This document shows, piece after piece, positions 18,205 to 30,724 of a stretch of DNA of 64,000 bases. The notes beneath the pieces were generated by a model. The model worked only from the letters and a program-made list of their open reading frames with translations, searched no databases and was not told the DNA's origin. The position numbers and the translations under genes were made by a program. The stretch's first letter is position 1. Each line of letters begins with the position of its first letter. Origin of the DNA: Acinetobacter sp. ANC 3832 (lineage in GTDB: Bacteria > Pseudomonadota > Gammaproteobacteria > Pseudomonadales > Moraxellaceae); NCBI RefSeq assembly GCF_002135415.1, contig NZ_NEGJ01000005.1:124001-188000 (forward strand), written 5' to 3'.

Positions 18205-20235
18205 ATGAAGCAGCAGTTTCCTTTAAAAAATGTTCAACAAGAAAAGCGCATCTTTCGTGGTCGAGTCTACTTTGCCACTGGCTTAGTGACGTTTTTTTTA
18301 CTCCTTCTCGTCGCACGTTATGCTTACTTACAAATTTTTCATTTTGAAGAGTTTAGTGATGCTGCTGATAAGAACCGTATTCGTTTACAACCGATTGCAC
18401 CTGCACGTGGCTATATTTATGACCGTAATGGTATTTTACTTGCAGACAATTACCCCGTCTTTACAGCCACATTAAGCCGAGCAGATGTTGTCGATATTGA
18501 TGATACGTTAAAACGTCTTGTTCCTATTATTAGTCTGTCTCAAGAAGATATTGATCGTTTCCAAAGTCGAATCAAAACTGCAAAGAAAACTGAACGTGTT
18601 ACGCTCAAACTCAATCTCACAGAAACCGATATTGCACGTTTTAGTGAAGTTAAATTCCAGTTCCCTGGGGTTGATATTGAAACGCAAATGACGCGTTATT
18701 ATCCTCATGGTGAATTATTTGCGCATGTCGTGGGTTATGTCGGTCGAATTAATGACAAAGAATTAAAAATCATTGATAAAGATGCTTATGCAGGCACCAA
18801 CCTGATTGGTAAAATTGGTGTAGAAAAATCGTATGAAGATTTATTGCATGGCACACCAGGCTATGAATCCATTGAAGCAGATGCTCATGGCAATGTGTTA
18901 CGCCATTTAGGTCGTAAAGAATCTACGCGCGGTAATGATTTATATCTATCCCTTGATTATGGTTTACAAAGTGTTGCTGCTGAACAATTAGCGGGTCGTC
19001 GTGGTGCAGTTGTTGCTATGGACCCTCGTACAGGTGAAATCCTTGCTTTGGTTTCGAGTCCAAGTTTTAACCCCAATTTATTTGTAACGGGTATCGGACA
19101 TGACGATTATAGTGCCCTACGTGACAATCTCGATCAGCCGCTTTATAACCGTGCCTTACAAGGAACTTATCCTCCTGGATCAACCATTAAACCGATGGAA
19201 GGTTTAGGTGGTATTCACTTCAAAACTGTCGATTGGGGCACCACGATTTCAGATCCTGGGTATTTCCATTTACCAGGTGATTCACATAAATTCCGTGACT
19301 GGAAAAAAACAGGTCATGGCGCTGTAAATCTACATAAATCGATCGTGATTTCATGCGACACCTATTTCTATATCCTATCTTATCAACTTGGTATTGATCG
19401 GATGAATGAGTGGATGCGTCAGTTTGGTTTTGGTGAAAAAACTGGGGTAGATTTACCAAGTGAAAGTTCTGGCTTATATCCAAGCCAAGAATGGAAAATG
19501 CGTACGCGTAAGAGCAAATGGCTGAAAGGTGAAACCATTTCAGTCAGTATTGGGCAAGGTGCATTTACTGCAACCCCATTACAGTTGGCGATGGCAACCG
19601 CCATTACCGCCAATCATGGAGCGCATGTAACCCCACACGTTTTAAGAGAATCTAAAGGCGCAAAAAGCCACCCAGTACATAACGCGCCAAATGGTAAAAT
19701 CAACTTTAGCGGCACAGATGAAGACTGGATTAAAATGCGCGATGCTATGGTTGATGTGATTCAAACGGGTACAGGTCGTGGTATTCGTACTCCGATGTAT
19801 CAAATCGCAGGGAAAACAGGTACAGCTCAGGTCAAAAGTATTGCACAGGGTAAACGCTATAACGAAGCATCATTAACCAGCCGCCAGCTTGACCATGGTT
19901 TATTTGTTGGATTTGCGCCCGCAGAAAATCCCGAAATTGCCATTGCTGTGATCTGGGAAAATGGCAAACATGGTGGTTCGGCTGCTCAAATCGCTCGTCC
20001 TGTATTTGACTATTGGATGCTAACACGTAAGAAAAAACCCATTATTCCGCTGAGTCACCAAATGAGTGGTGGTTTAATGACAGCTGGTATTAAACCAGGT
20101 GAATTACCAAGTGGTGAAACACCACTCACGACCAATCCAAATGCTACACCAAAACCAAATACTGGACAGACCACAACAGCCCAACCAGTGACTCAGGCTC
20201 AGCCTGCAACAACCACAACGGAAATTAGTGAATAA
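18205..20235 (+). CDS. mrdA: Penicillin-binding protein 2, elongasome transpeptidase
   Basis: 676 aa. It cross-links peptidoglycan during rod elongation. An N-terminal membrane anchor (about 27-50) is followed by the PBP dimerisation domain (ARGYIYDRNG) and the transpeptidase with SxxK in PPGSTIKPM, the SxN-equivalent SCD in VISCDTYFY, and KTG in IAGKTGTAQV. The last 60 residues are Pro/Thr/Gln-rich. rodA is not adjacent. The gene overlaps rsmD by 8 bp. Confidence 0.97.
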   Translation: MKQQFPLKNVQQEKRIFRGRVYFATGLVTFFLLLLVARYAYLQIFHFEEFSDAADKNRIRLQPIAPARGYIYDRNGILLADNYPVFTATLSRADVVDIDDTLKRLVPIISLSQEDIDRFQSRIKTAKKTERVTLKLNLTETDIARFSEVKFQFPGVDIETQMTRYYPHGELFAHVVGYVGRINDKELKIIDKDAYAGTNLIGKIGVEKSYEDLLHGTPGYESIEADAHGNVLRHLGRKESTRGNDLYLSLDYGLQSVAAEQLAGRRGAVVAMDPRTGEILALVSSPSFNPNLFVTGIGHDDYSALRDNLDQPLYNRALQGTYPPGSTIKPMEGLGGIHFKTVDWGTTISDPGYFHLPGDSHKFRDWKKTGHGAVNLHKSIVISCDTYFYILSYQLGIDRMNEWMRQFGFGEKTGVDLPSESSGLYPSQEWKMRTRKSKWLKGETISVSIGQGAFTATPLQLAMATAITANHGAHVTPHVLRESKGAKSHPVHNAPNGKINFSGTDEDWIKMRDAMVDVIQTGTGRGIRTPMYQIAGKTGTAQVKSIAQGKRYNEASLTSRQLDHGLFVGFAPAENPEIAIAVIWENGKHGGSAAQIARPVFDYWMLTRKKKPIIPLSHQMSGGLMTAGIKPGELPSGETPLTTNPNATPKPNTGQTTTAQPVTQAQPATTTTEISE

Positions 20236-20788
20236 CGTGAAGAATCAGTTACGTATAATTGGTGGAGAGTGGAAGCGTCGTGTACTTCCCTTTGCAAGCA
20301 TTGAAGGATTACGTCCTACACCTGATCGTGTCCGTGAAACACTATTTAACTGGCTTATGTGGGATGTTCAAAATACTCAGGTATTGGATTTATGTGCAGG
20401 TTCGGGCGCTTTAAGCTTTGAGGCTCTCTCTCGTGGTGCAACACATGTCATGATGATTGAACCCAATGCCACACAAGCAAAATTCCTCAAAGACAATCTG
20501 CAATTACTTAAAGCTGAAAATTGTGAAATCAAAATCATGACAGCTCAAAAAGCCTTGGCCACGTTAAAAACAGAATTTGATTTGGTTTTTTTAGATCCAC
20601 CCTATGCCCTAGATTTATGGCAAGAACTTGCACTAAAAGTTAACCCGCTGATTAAAAATCAAGGTTATATTTATGTAGAAGCGGATCGAGATTTAAATCT
20701 TCTTAATCTACCGCATACTTGGCATTTAGAAAAACAGACTAAAGCAGGTGTTGTCCGCGCAGGTCTATATAAAAAACAAGCATCATAA
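20228..20788 (+). CDS. rsmD: 16S rRNA (guanine-966 N2) methyltransferase
   Basis: 186 aa from a GTG inside the end of mrdA; a second GTG at 20237 is an equally possible start. SAM-binding motif I is VLDLCAGSGALSFEALSRGA and the catalytic motif is FLDPPY, with the Arg-rich N-terminus (RIIGGEWKRR, LRPTPDRVRE) that marks RsmD. It modifies G966 of 16S rRNA in assembled 30S subunits. It is translationally coupled with mrdA. Confidence 0.95.
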   Translation: MNNVKNQLRIIGGEWKRRVLPFASIEGLRPTPDRVRETLFNWLMWDVQNTQVLDLCAGSGALSFEALSRGATHVMMIEPNATQAKFLKDNLQLLKAENCEIKIMTAQKALATLKTEFDLVFLDPPYALDLWQELALKVNPLIKNQGYIYVEADRDLNLLNLPHTWHLEKQTKAGVVRAGLYKKQAS

Positions 20789-20800
20789 AAGATTATTAAT

Positions 20801-20829
20801 AAAAAGTGCGCATTCAATGCGCACTTTTT
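20801..20829. terminator. Bidirectional terminator between rsmD and a convergent lipoprotein gene
   Basis: A 13-bp perfect stem (20801-20813 with 20817-20829), A/T tracts in both arms, and a 3-base loop. Confidence 0.92.
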
Positions 20830-20857
20830 ATTAGATATGACATGACTCATTCAGCGA

Positions 20858-21079
20858 TTAATATCGTGGATCATTCCAATCGGGGCGATTCGGTCTACCA
20901 TTGTCCCAGTTTGGTCTATTATCATTATTCCAATTTGGACGGCTTGGTCGATTACCATTATCCCAGTTCGGACGATCACGGTCATGCCCATGTCGGTTAG
21001 GATGCTCATCATAAGGCGCAACAATACAGCCTGTTAATGACACAACAATCAAGCCTAATGCTAAAACTTGCTTAATCAT
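20858..21079 (-). CDS. Short lipoprotein with Asn/Asp/Pro/Trp repeats
   Basis: 73 aa. The lipoprotein signal ends SLTGC (Cys18). The mature part is a string of imperfect repeats of the form RPNWDNGN / RPNWNNDN / RPNWDNGR, low in other residues. It looks like a surface-exposed or wall-spanning flexible lipoprotein. No family is recognised. The ATG is preceded by GGGAG. Confidence 0.72.
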   Translation of the reverse strand: MIKQVLALGLIVVSLTGCIVAPYDEHPNRHGHDRDRPNWDNGNRPSRPNWNNDNRPNWDNGRPNRPDWNDPRY

Positions 21080-21236
21080 ACTTATACTCCCTCAAGTACT
21101 TTGAATAATTTTAGAATAACCTTGAGATATGTAGAGCTACTGTATGTTGTGTTTTTTCTTGTATGAGGATGTTCTTTATTGGTTCACAAGTAATATAGGC
21201 AATTGTTTTCAATCATTTAAATTCATAATTTTTAAT

Positions 21237-21830
21237 TCAATATTTCAAACTTCTTAACCAAAATATTCGAATCAGTTGACCACGATCATAAGGAAAGCTC
21301 GATAAATATTCGTAACCGATTCTATTTCTATCGTTTATTTTAAATTCCATTCCGTAACCAAAAGAAATCGTCAGTTCCTGCAAACCCTCAAGACTAAACT
21401 CACCCGAGCCCAATCTACTTTTAAGATCACTTGAATTAAATGCAGTGTAATTAAAAATACGTATTCGTTCATTCTTATAAAATTGATTTTGCAAAATATT
21501 ATAATTTTGTACATCATGATCATGTTCTTGCGCTAATTTTTGTTGTTCTAAATTAAGTCCTAAATCAATCACATCTTGTTGAGGTTGTATTTTAGTCAGA
21601 TTTTCATGAGCCGGCTCGACAAAAAATAACGCATCGTGAGAATCACTCAATGCACATATATCATTCATACATTTTTTAAAACCATCTATTGTCAAAGTAT
21701 CGATTTTAAAATTTTCAGCAATAGTATTTCCACAGATACAACACAGTGTAATAAACAGAGCGGGAACATGAAATAAATGATGTCCGAAAATGAGTAATAC
21801 TCCATCAATAAAATAAGAGAAATGTATCAC
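21237..21830 (-). CDS. Hypothetical protein, possibly exported
   Basis: 197 aa, unrecognised. Residues 1-38 contain two hydrophobic stretches separated by HHLFH, with CCICG at 31-35. The rest is polar, and its C-terminal third (LTISFGYGMEFKINDRNR, GYEYLSSFPYDRGQLIRIFW) alternates like beta strands of an outer-membrane protein. The true start is uncertain: initiation further in could give a cleaner signal peptide. It faces away from the following SDR gene. Confidence 0.5.
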   Translation of the reverse strand: MIHFSYFIDGVLLIFGHHLFHVPALFITLCCICGNTIAENFKIDTLTIDGFKKCMNDICALSDSHDALFFVEPAHENLTKIQPQQDVIDLGLNLEQQKLAQEHDHDVQNYNILQNQFYKNERIRIFNYTAFNSSDLKSRLGSGEFSLEGLQELTISFGYGMEFKINDRNRIGYEYLSSFPYDRGQLIRIFWLRSLKY

Positions 21831-21970
21831 ATTTTATAAAATATTCAGACTCATAAGACAACTCTAAATTGATGATAAAGTCATTTAACATTTTGCTCTT
21901 TTACTTCACTTGTTAAAATTTTAACAACAGATCAATGCTAAAATTAAAAGAATATTAAATAGATAAATGG

Positions 21971-22741
21971 ATGAAAACAATGGAAATCCGTAACCAAATT
22001 ATCCTTGTGACAGGTGGTGCAAGAGGATTAGGGCTTGCCATTACACATGCACTGATTCGTGAAGGCGCAAGAGTTGTTGTGAATTATCATAATAGTGAAC
22101 AATCTGCTCAAGAACTGTTAAAAAAATATGCTGAACAAGTCTTTATTTACCAAGCTGATGTCACCAATGCAGAACAAGTAAAGACAATGTTTATCAAAGC
22201 AAAAAATCATTTTGGCCATGCAATTACATCTGTCATTAATAATGCACTACTGGCCTTTAAATTCGATGGCGATCAACGTCCAAAAGTTGAAGATTTAACT
22301 TGGCAGGCCATGCAACAACAATTTGATAGTGCTGTTTTAGCCTCATTAAATACCACGCAAGCTGCCTTAGAAGACATGAAGAAAGATCATTTTGGTCGCA
22401 TTATAAATATTGGAACCAATTTAGTACAAAATCCTGTTGTTCCTTATCATGACTATACAGCGGCAAAAGCTGCATTACTGGCATTTACTCGAACTACTGC
22501 CCATGATTTAGGTCAATATGGGATTAATGTCAATATGTTGTCAGGTGGGTTACTCAGAAAAACAGATGCCAGTCGTGCCACACCAGATCAAGTTTTTGAC
22601 TTTATTGCCTCTTCAACACCTTTGCGAGAAGTAACGACTCCTGAACAATTTGCAGATGCTGTTTTATTATTTTTATCACCGTGGTCACGTGCTGTAACAG
22701 GTCAAAATTTAATTGTTGATGGTGGTTTAGTCAAAGGCTAA
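21971..22741 (+). CDS. Short-chain dehydrogenase/reductase, FabG-like
   Basis: 256 aa. The cofactor motif is TGGARGLG (residues 14-21), and VVNYHNSEQ suggests NADP(H) preference. Tyr162 and Lys166 (YTAAK) are the catalytic pair. The residue 13 positions before Tyr162, where SDRs normally have the catalytic Ser, is Thr149 (INIGTNLVQ). The family is usually annotated as 3-oxoacyl-ACP reductase; with this change and no fab neighbours the substrate is unclear. A second ATG three codons in is a possible start. Confidence 0.88.
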   Translation: MKTMEIRNQIILVTGGARGLGLAITHALIREGARVVVNYHNSEQSAQELLKKYAEQVFIYQADVTNAEQVKTMFIKAKNHFGHAITSVINNALLAFKFDGDQRPKVEDLTWQAMQQQFDSAVLASLNTTQAALEDMKKDHFGRIINIGTNLVQNPVVPYHDYTAAKAALLAFTRTTAHDLGQYGINVNMLSGGLLRKTDASRATPDQVFDFIASSTPLREVTTPEQFADAVLLFLSPWSRAVTGQNLIVDGGLVKG

Positions 22742-22759
22742 ATCCATCATTTACATATA

Positions 22760-22790
22760 AAAAATGGGAACCTTTAAGGCTCCCATTTTT
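22760..22790. terminator. Terminator between the SDR gene and sucD, likely bidirectional
   Basis: AAAAATGGGA (22760-22769) pairs with TCCCATTTTT (22781-22790). It sits between convergent genes with A/T tracts in both arms. Confidence 0.85.
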
Positions 22791-22825
22791 TATTGCTGAT
22801 TTAATTTAAAAGTTTAATTTAATGA

Positions 22826-23716
22826 TTAAATTAAACCCTTATTTTTCAACACTTGGAACATAGTTGAACCCAGTTCAGCAGGACTACGTGTGTACGCCAT
22901 TCCTGCACGTTCAAATGCAGCAAATTTCTCTTCCGCCGTTCCTTGACCACCAGAAATGATCGCACCTGCGTGACCCATACGCTTGCCTTTCGGTGCTGTT
23001 ACACCTGCGATATAACCTACAACGGGTTTAGTCACATTCGATTTGATGTATTCAGCAGCTTCTTCTTCAGCAGTACCACCAATTTCACCAATCATAATGA
23101 TTGCTTCTGTTTGTGGATCTTCTTGGAACAGTTTCAAACAATCAATCTGGTTCATCCCCGGAATTGGATCACCACCAATACCAATACATGTGGATTGACC
23201 TAAACCAAGCTTCGTTGTTTGAGCAACGGCTTCATAAGTCAATGTACCAGAACGTGAGATAATTCCGATTTTGCCCGGTTGATGAATATGACCTGGCATA
23301 ATGCCGATCTTACATTCACCTGGGGTGATAATACCTGGGCAGTTTGGTCCAATAAGACGTGCATTATTGCCATAAGTTTCCAAATAGCGTTTTGCTTTTA
23401 ACATATCTAATGTTGGAACACCTTCAGTAATCACCACGATTAACTCAAGACCTGCATCAATCGCTTCAATCACAGAATCCAGTACAAATGGTGCAGGTAC
23501 ATAGATAGAGGTCGCTGTCGCGCCTGTTTCTTTGACCGCTTCACGCATAGTGTTAAATACAGGCAAACCAATATGCGTTTGACCACCTTTACCTGGTGTT
23601 ACACCACCAACTACTTTTGTACCGTATGCAATAGATTGCTCAGAATGGAATGTACCATTCTTACCTGTAAAGCCTTGTACCAATACTTTTGTGTCTTTAT
23701 TTACTAATACGCTCAT
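22826..23716 (-). CDS. sucD: Succinyl-CoA synthetase alpha subunit
   Basis: 296 aa. With SucC it makes succinate and ATP/GTP from succinyl-CoA. The CoA-binding Rossmann fold opens [14 protein letters not shown]; the phosphohistidine loop is [10 protein letters not shown] near residue 250. It follows sucC by 12 bp on the same strand and ends at a shared terminator with the convergent SDR gene. Confidence 0.98.
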   Translation of the reverse strand: MSVLVNKDTKVLVQGFTGKNGTFHSEQSIAYGTKVVGGVTPGKGGQTHIGLPVFNTMREAVKETGATATSIYVPAPFVLDSVIEAIDAGLELIVVITEGVPTLDMLKAKRYLETYGNNARLIGPNCPGIITPGECKIGIMPGHIHQPGKIGIISRSGTLTYEAVAQTTKLGLGQSTCIGIGGDPIPGMNQIDCLKLFQEDPQTEAIIMIGEIGGTAEEEAAEYIKSNVTKPVVGYIAGVTAPKGKRMGHAGAIISGGQGTAEEKFAAFERAGMAYTRSPAELGSTMFQVLKNKGLI

Positions 23717-23728
23717 GATTGATACTCC

Positions 23729-24895
23729 TTAAGCTTTCACTGCAGCAACAACTTTTTCTGCGGCATCAGCAAGCCCATTCGCAGAAATTAATTTAAGACC
23801 CGATTCATCTAGTAATTTTGCACCAAGCTCTGCATTATTCCCTTCCAAGCGAACAACAACAGGTACAGTTACATTTACTTCTTGAACCGCTGCAATAATT
23901 GCTTCTGCAATCATGTCACAACGTACAATTCCACCAAAAATATTAATCAGAATTGCTTCAACTGTTGAATCAGACAAAATAATTTTGAATGCTTCAATCA
24001 CGCGATCTTTGGTTGCACCACCACCAACATCAAGGAAGTTTGCTGGCTGACCACCATAAAGTTTAATGATGTCCATGGTTGCCATAGCAAGCCCCGCACC
24101 ATTCACCATACAACCAATGTTACCTTCAAGTGCAACATAGTTTAAGTCAAACTCAGATGCTTTTAGCTCACGCTCATTTTCTTGAGATTTATCACGCATC
24201 GCTAAAATTTCAGGCAAACGATATAACGCATTTGAATCAATACCAATTTTGGCATCAACACATAAAATATCGCCATTTTCACGAACTGAAAGCGGATTAA
24301 TTTCAAACAACGCAAAATCATTTTCGATGAAAGCTTGATATGCACCCACCATCAATTTTACAAATTGATTGATCTGACCATCTTTCAAGCCCAATTGGAA
24401 TGCAACTTCACGTGCTTGAAAAGGCATAAGACCCACAAGTGGATCAACTTCTACTTTAATAATTTTTTCTGGAGTTTCTTCAGCAACTTTTTCAATTTCA
24501 ACACCACCTTCAGTCGATGCCATAAAGGTCACACGACGAGAAGAACGGTCTACCACTGCACCTAAGTAAAGCTCACGCTCAACGGGATAAACATCTTCAC
24601 AGACTAAAAGACTGTTTACAGGCTGACCATGTGCATCGGTCTGATAAGTCACTAAACGTGTACCTAAAAGACTTTTAGCATACTCAGCAGCTTCTTCACG
24701 AGATTTAACAACTTTTACACCGCCTGCTTTACCACGACCACCCGCATGTACTTGGGCTTTCATGACTGCAAATTTTCCATCAATTTTATCAAAGGCAGCA
24801 GAGGCTTCTTCTGGAGTGGTTATTAGGATGCCTTCTTGGACTGGCATACCATATTTTTTTAACAGCGTTTTCGCTTGATACTCGTGTAGATTCAT
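23729..24895 (-). CDS. sucC: Succinyl-CoA synthetase beta subunit
   Basis: 388 aa, the standard length. An ATP-grasp domain begins [16 protein letters not shown], followed by the [15 protein letters not shown] loop; the C-terminal CoA-ligase-like domain contains [16 protein letters not shown]. It is the first gene of a sucCD pair. It is separated from lpd by about 170 bp that hold a terminator (25035-25062), so it may have its own promoter, although none is clear. Confidence 0.98.
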   Translation of the reverse strand: MNLHEYQAKTLLKKYGMPVQEGILITTPEEASAAFDKIDGKFAVMKAQVHAGGRGKAGGVKVVKSREEAAEYAKSLLGTRLVTYQTDAHGQPVNSLLVCEDVYPVERELYLGAVVDRSSRRVTFMASTEGGVEIEKVAEETPEKIIKVEVDPLVGLMPFQAREVAFQLGLKDGQINQFVKLMVGAYQAFIENDFALFEINPLSVRENGDILCVDAKIGIDSNALYRLPEILAMRDKSQENERELKASEFDLNYVALEGNIGCMVNGAGLAMATMDIIKLYGGQPANFLDVGGGATKDRVIEAFKIILSDSTVEAILINIFGGIVRCDMIAEAIIAAVQEVNVTVPVVVRLEGNNAELGAKLLDESGLKLISANGLADAAEKVVAAVKA

Positions 24896-25034
24896 TAGTT
24901 TACCTTTTACTACTTTTCACGTTGTTATTAACCACCAATACTTAGACTTTCATCGCAATAACTATTGGCATTTATTAAAATTTGTTCTTTTAGTTTTAGA
25001 TGATTATTCAATTAAAAACAACCATCAAAATAGA

Positions 25035-25062
25035 AAAGAGCGGTCGAAACCGCTCTTTTTTT
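25035..25062 (-). terminator. Intrinsic terminator between lpd and sucC
   Basis: AAAGAGCGGT (25035-25044) pairs with ACCGCTCTTT (25049-25058) around a 4-base loop. The minus-strand distal arm ends in T residues, which suggests lpd and sucCD are at least partly separate transcripts. Confidence 0.8.
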
Positions 25063-25065
25063 GTT

Positions 25066-26544
<1,479 letters not shown>

Positions 26545-26565
26545 ATATTATTTTAATGGTCAGTA

Positions 26566-27771
26566 TTAAAGATCAAGAATAAGTCTAGCTGGTTCTTCTA
26601 ACAATTCTTTGATTGCTACAAGAAAACCTACAGCTTCTTTACCATCGATTAAACGGTGGTCATAAGAAAGCGCTAAATACATCATTGGCAAGATTTCTAC
26701 TTGACCATTTACAGCCATAGGACGTTCTTGGATTTTATGCATACCCAAGATAGCCGTTTGTGGCGTATTCAAAATTGGTGTAGATAACAATGAACCGAAA
26801 GTACCACCATTAGTAATAGTGAACGTACCACCAGTCATATCTTCTATACCTAATTTACCATCACGCGCTTTACCAGCGTATGCACGAATACCATTTTCAA
26901 CTTCAGCATAGTTCATACGATCTGTATCACGAAGAATAGGAACCACTAAACCACGTTCAGAAGAAACTGCTACGCCGATGTCATAGTAACCGTGGTAAAC
27001 GATGTCTTCGCCATCAATTGAAGCATTTACCGCTGGGTAGCGTTTAAGCGCTTCAGTTGCAGCTTTAACAAAGAAAGACATAAAGCCTAGACGAGCACCA
27101 TGACGTTTTTCAAACGCATCTTTAAATTGTGCACGCATGTCCATGATTGGCTTCATGTTCACTTCGTTAAACGTCGTTAACATTGCAGTATTTTGAGTCG
27201 CAGCAAGAAGACGTTCAGCAACACGCTTACGAAGACGAGTCATTGGAACGCGTTTTTCAACACGCTCACCAACAGCAACACTTAAAGGTGCAACAGCTGG
27301 TTTAGTTTGATGATTTGCAACATCTTCTTTCGTGATACGACCACCACGGCCAGTACCAGAAACGTCTGATGCAGGAATACCTGTTTCAGATAATGCTTTA
27401 CGCACTGCTGGAGCTTGGTCTTGAACTTGGGCACGTTCAACAACAGGTGCAGCACCTGCTTCAGTTTGTGCAGCAGCTTGTTCAACTTTCTCTTCAGATT
27501 GAACCGCTTGAGTTTGAGCAGCGCCAGATACAGCACCCTCTTCAAACTGAGCAATCACTTCAGAAGAAAGTACAGTGTCGCCTTCATTTTTAATGATTAC
27601 AGAAATCGTACCATCAGCAGGAGCAACTACTTCTAAAACAACTTTATCAGTTTCAATGTCACAAATAACTTCATCACGTGAAACAGCTTCACCTGGTTGT
27701 TTGTGCCAAGTTGCAATTGTTCCGTCAGCAACTGATTCTGGGAATACCGGTGCTTTAATTTCGGTTGCCAT
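26566..27771 (-). CDS. sucB: Dihydrolipoyllysine succinyltransferase (E2)
   Basis: 401 aa. A single lipoyl domain (1-75, lipoyl-Lys in [12 protein letters not shown]), an Ala/Gln/Glu-rich hinge (about 80-118), the peripheral subunit-binding domain (about 120-155, [20 protein letters not shown]) and the catalytic core with [14 protein letters not shown] near the C-terminus. It transfers the succinyl group to CoA within the 2-oxoglutarate dehydrogenase complex. Its ATG overlaps the sucA stop by one base (TAATG), implying translational coupling. Confidence 0.98.
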   Translation of the reverse strand: MATEIKAPVFPESVADGTIATWHKQPGEAVSRDEVICDIETDKVVLEVVAPADGTISVIIKNEGDTVLSSEVIAQFEEGAVSGAAQTQAVQSEEKVEQAAAQTEAGAAPVVERAQVQDQAPAVRKALSETGIPASDVSGTGRGGRITKEDVANHQTKPAVAPLSVAVGERVEKRVPMTRLRKRVAERLLAATQNTAMLTTFNEVNMKPIMDMRAQFKDAFEKRHGARLGFMSFFVKAATEALKRYPAVNASIDGEDIVYHGYYDIGVAVSSERGLVVPILRDTDRMNYAEVENGIRAYAGKARDGKLGIEDMTGGTFTITNGGTFGSLLSTPILNTPQTAILGMHKIQERPMAVNGQVEILPMMYLALSYDHRLIDGKEAVGFLVAIKELLEEPARLILDL

Positions 27772-30620
27772 TATTTAGTCTCTCCTGATTGATCAGCTAC
27801 GATCGCAAGTGCGTCATTAACGAGCTGAGCTTGTTGTTTTGCATGTAAGTATGGTGAACCACAAGCCGGTGCCGCAGAAGCATCACGACCTGCATAGCTA
27901 ATACGAACTTGTTTACCAGATTTCATTACGCCTTCATATAAACGAGGTGCAATGAACAACCAAGCGCCTTGGTTTTTCGGTTCTTCTTGACACCAAACGA
28001 TTTCTTGAACGTTTGGATAAGTCGCAAGAACTTCTGCAATGCGTTGTTCTGGGAATGGATACAATTGTTCAACACGTACAATTGCAATGTTCAAGTTCTG
28101 TTCACGACGTTTTTCAAGTAAGTCGTAATAAACTTTACCACCACAAAGTACTAAACGTGTTACATCCGCTTTGTTGATTTGATCGACTTCATCAATCACA
28201 GTTTGGAATGTACCCGTTGCAAGTTCTTCTAAAGTAGACGTTGCAAGTTTGTGACGAAGCAATGACTTAGGTGAAGTCACGATCATTGGTTTACGAATTG
28301 GACGAATCGCTTGACGACGCATTGCATGGAAAATCTGTGCAGGCGTAGTCGGTGTGATCACTTGCATGTTGTCTTCTGCACAAAGCTGTAAGAAACGCTC
28401 TAAACGTGCTGAAGAATGCTCAGGACCTTGACCTTCAAAACCATGTGGAAGAAGCATGGTTAAACCACACACACGTTCCCATTTAGTTTCACCCGAGGCG
28501 ATAAATTGGTCAATTACAACCTGTGCACAGTTAGCGAAGTCACCGAACTGGGCTTCCCAAATTACTAAGCTTTTCGGTAAAGTCGTTGCATAACCATATT
28601 CAAATGCAAGCACAGCCATTTCTGACAACAATGAGTCATAAATTGCAGTACGTGGTTGATTTTCTTTAATATGGCAAAGCGGAATATAGACAGAACCATC
28701 TACTTGGTTATGTAATTTTGCATGACGATGTGAAAATGTACCACGACCAACATCTTCGCCTGTCAAACGAACCAAATAACCATCATCAAGGATTGTTGCA
28801 TAAGCTAAAACTTCTGCTGCACCCCAGTTCAACGGCATTTCGCCTGTTTGCATTTTCAAGCGATCATCAATCACTTTAGATACTTGACGTTGCATCACGA
28901 AGCCTTCTGGAAGCTCACGCATTTTTGTGCCAAGTTCTTTTAAACGTTCGATTGGGAAAGTAGTATCCCAAACGTCTGTATAATCGTGACCTAAGTAAGG
29001 TTTCCAATCTACAAACATCTTGTCATTTGGTTCAAGAACCAAGGCATTCGCAACGTGCTTACCCGCTTCAAGGTCAGAACGATAGTCTTCTACCATTTGA
29101 TCTGCAGCTGCACGGTCTACTATGTTTTGTTGAACCAATTGATCTGCATAAAGCGTACGTGTGGTCGCTTTTTTGCTAATCACTTGATACATCATTGGTT
29201 GAGTTGCTGCTGGTTCATCCGCTTCGTTATGACCACGGCGACGGTAGCAGAACATGTCAATCACAACATCTTTGCGGAATGTATGACGGAAATCATGTGC
29301 CAATTGCGTAACAAATAATACAGACTCAGGATCATCACCATTGACATGGAAGATCGGTGCCTGAATCATTTTTGCGATATCTGTACAGTATTCTGTAGAA
29401 CGCGCATCACGTGGATCAGATGTTGTAAAACCAACTTGGTTATTCACAACAATATGAACCGTACCACCTACTGTATAACCACGGGTTTGTGACATTTGGA
29501 AAGTTTCTTGGTTTACACCCTGACCAGCAAATGCAGCATCACCGTGAACAATGATTGGTAATACGTCATCACCACCAATGTCTTTACGACGTACTTGGCG
29601 TGCACGTACAGAACCTTCAACGACAGGTCCAACAATTTCTAAGTGTGATGGGTTAAATGCCAATGCCAAGTGAACTTCGCCACCTGGTGTCATCACATTC
29701 GATGAGAAACCTTGGTGATACTTAACGTCACCAGAGCCTTTTTTATGAATTGATTTACCTTCAAACTCACCAAACAAATCAGCTGGATTTTTACCCATGA
29801 TGTTTACAAGTAAGTTTAAACGACCACGGTGTGGCATCCCAATCACAACTTCTTTACAACCTACAGCACCTGCACGTTGAATCAGTTCGTTTACCATTGG
29901 AATGAAAGACTCACCGCCCTCTACACCAAAACGCTTCGCACCAACATATTTATTGCCGAGGAATTTCTCTAAACCTTCAGCAGCTGTTAGACGCTCTAAA
30001 ACGCTTTTCTTTTGTTCAGCAGAATAACCAAACTGACCACGTGTGCTTTCTAGGCGTTGTTGAATCCAACGTTTTTCTTTAGTGTCAACAATGTGCATAT
30101 ACTCAACACCAACCGAAGCACAATAAGTTGCTTCCATTGCATTGACCATTTCACCCAAAGTCGCTTCAGTTTTACCAATCGCAAGATTCCCTGCATTGAA
30201 AACCGTGTCTAAATCTGATTTCGTTAAACCGTGTGTAGAAAGGTCAAGATCAGGTACGTCTTCACGCTTTGCTAAACCAAGTGGATCTAATTTTGCTTTT
30301 TGATGACCACGGTTACGATAAGCAGCAATCAGTTGTAATACACCGATTTGACGACGTTCGTGTTCAGTACTAACTTCGCTTTGAACAACGGGCTGAACAC
30401 GACTTGAATTGCGACCCAACAAAAGGAATTGTTCACGGATGTTGCCGTGTGGTTGGTCACCTTTCGGAAATTTATCAAAGTACGCTCTCCAATCATCACC
30501 AACAGAAGTTGGAGAAGATAGGTATTGCTCGTAAAGCTCTTCAATATACGCTGCACTATCAGCGGAAAGTTCAGTGTCAAGACGCATTGCGTCAGCAACT
30601 TCTTGCATTTGTGGACCCAT
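27771..30620 (-). CDS. sucA: 2-oxoglutarate dehydrogenase E1
   Basis: 949 aa. The thiamine-diphosphate enzyme that decarboxylates 2-oxoglutarate. The N-terminal SucB-docking region, the [13 protein letters not shown] segment, the ThDP/Mg motif [17 protein letters not shown] and the transketolase-like [17 protein letters not shown] to [14 protein letters not shown] region are all present and full length. The first ATG lies only a base or two after an AGGA, so the ATG four codons on ([10 protein letters not shown]) may be the true start. A structured leader lies about 105 bases upstream. Confidence 0.97.
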   Translation of the reverse strand: MGPQMQEVADAMRLDTELSADSAAYIEELYEQYLSSPTSVGDDWRAYFDKFPKGDQPHGNIREQFLLLGRNSSRVQPVVQSEVSTEHERRQIGVLQLIAAYRNRGHQKAKLDPLGLAKREDVPDLDLSTHGLTKSDLDTVFNAGNLAIGKTEATLGEMVNAMEATYCASVGVEYMHIVDTKEKRWIQQRLESTRGQFGYSAEQKKSVLERLTAAEGLEKFLGNKYVGAKRFGVEGGESFIPMVNELIQRAGAVGCKEVVIGMPHRGRLNLLVNIMGKNPADLFGEFEGKSIHKKGSGDVKYHQGFSSNVMTPGGEVHLALAFNPSHLEIVGPVVEGSVRARQVRRKDIGGDDVLPIIVHGDAAFAGQGVNQETFQMSQTRGYTVGGTVHIVVNNQVGFTTSDPRDARSTEYCTDIAKMIQAPIFHVNGDDPESVLFVTQLAHDFRHTFRKDVVIDMFCYRRRGHNEADEPAATQPMMYQVISKKATTRTLYADQLVQQNIVDRAAADQMVEDYRSDLEAGKHVANALVLEPNDKMFVDWKPYLGHDYTDVWDTTFPIERLKELGTKMRELPEGFVMQRQVSKVIDDRLKMQTGEMPLNWGAAEVLAYATILDDGYLVRLTGEDVGRGTFSHRHAKLHNQVDGSVYIPLCHIKENQPRTAIYDSLLSEMAVLAFEYGYATTLPKSLVIWEAQFGDFANCAQVVIDQFIASGETKWERVCGLTMLLPHGFEGQGPEHSSARLERFLQLCAEDNMQVITPTTPAQIFHAMRRQAIRPIRKPMIVTSPKSLLRHKLATSTLEELATGTFQTVIDEVDQINKADVTRLVLCGGKVYYDLLEKRREQNLNIAIVRVEQLYPFPEQRIAEVLATYPNVQEIVWCQEEPKNQGAWLFIAPRLYEGVMKSGKQVRISYAGRDASAAPACGSPYLHAKQQAQLVNDALAIVADQSGETK

Positions 30621-30724
30621 TTCCTATTGCAAAAACATTACAGGATGCTTTTTAAGCACACCCATGATTGATAATGCCAAATTGGTAAAATGACATTCAC
30701 CCTTCATAGCTCTAATGACCACGG

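Noticed and set aside
27282-27636. Several overlapping frames in the sucB hinge region
   Set aside because: They are shadows of the Ala/Gln/Glu-rich linker codons.
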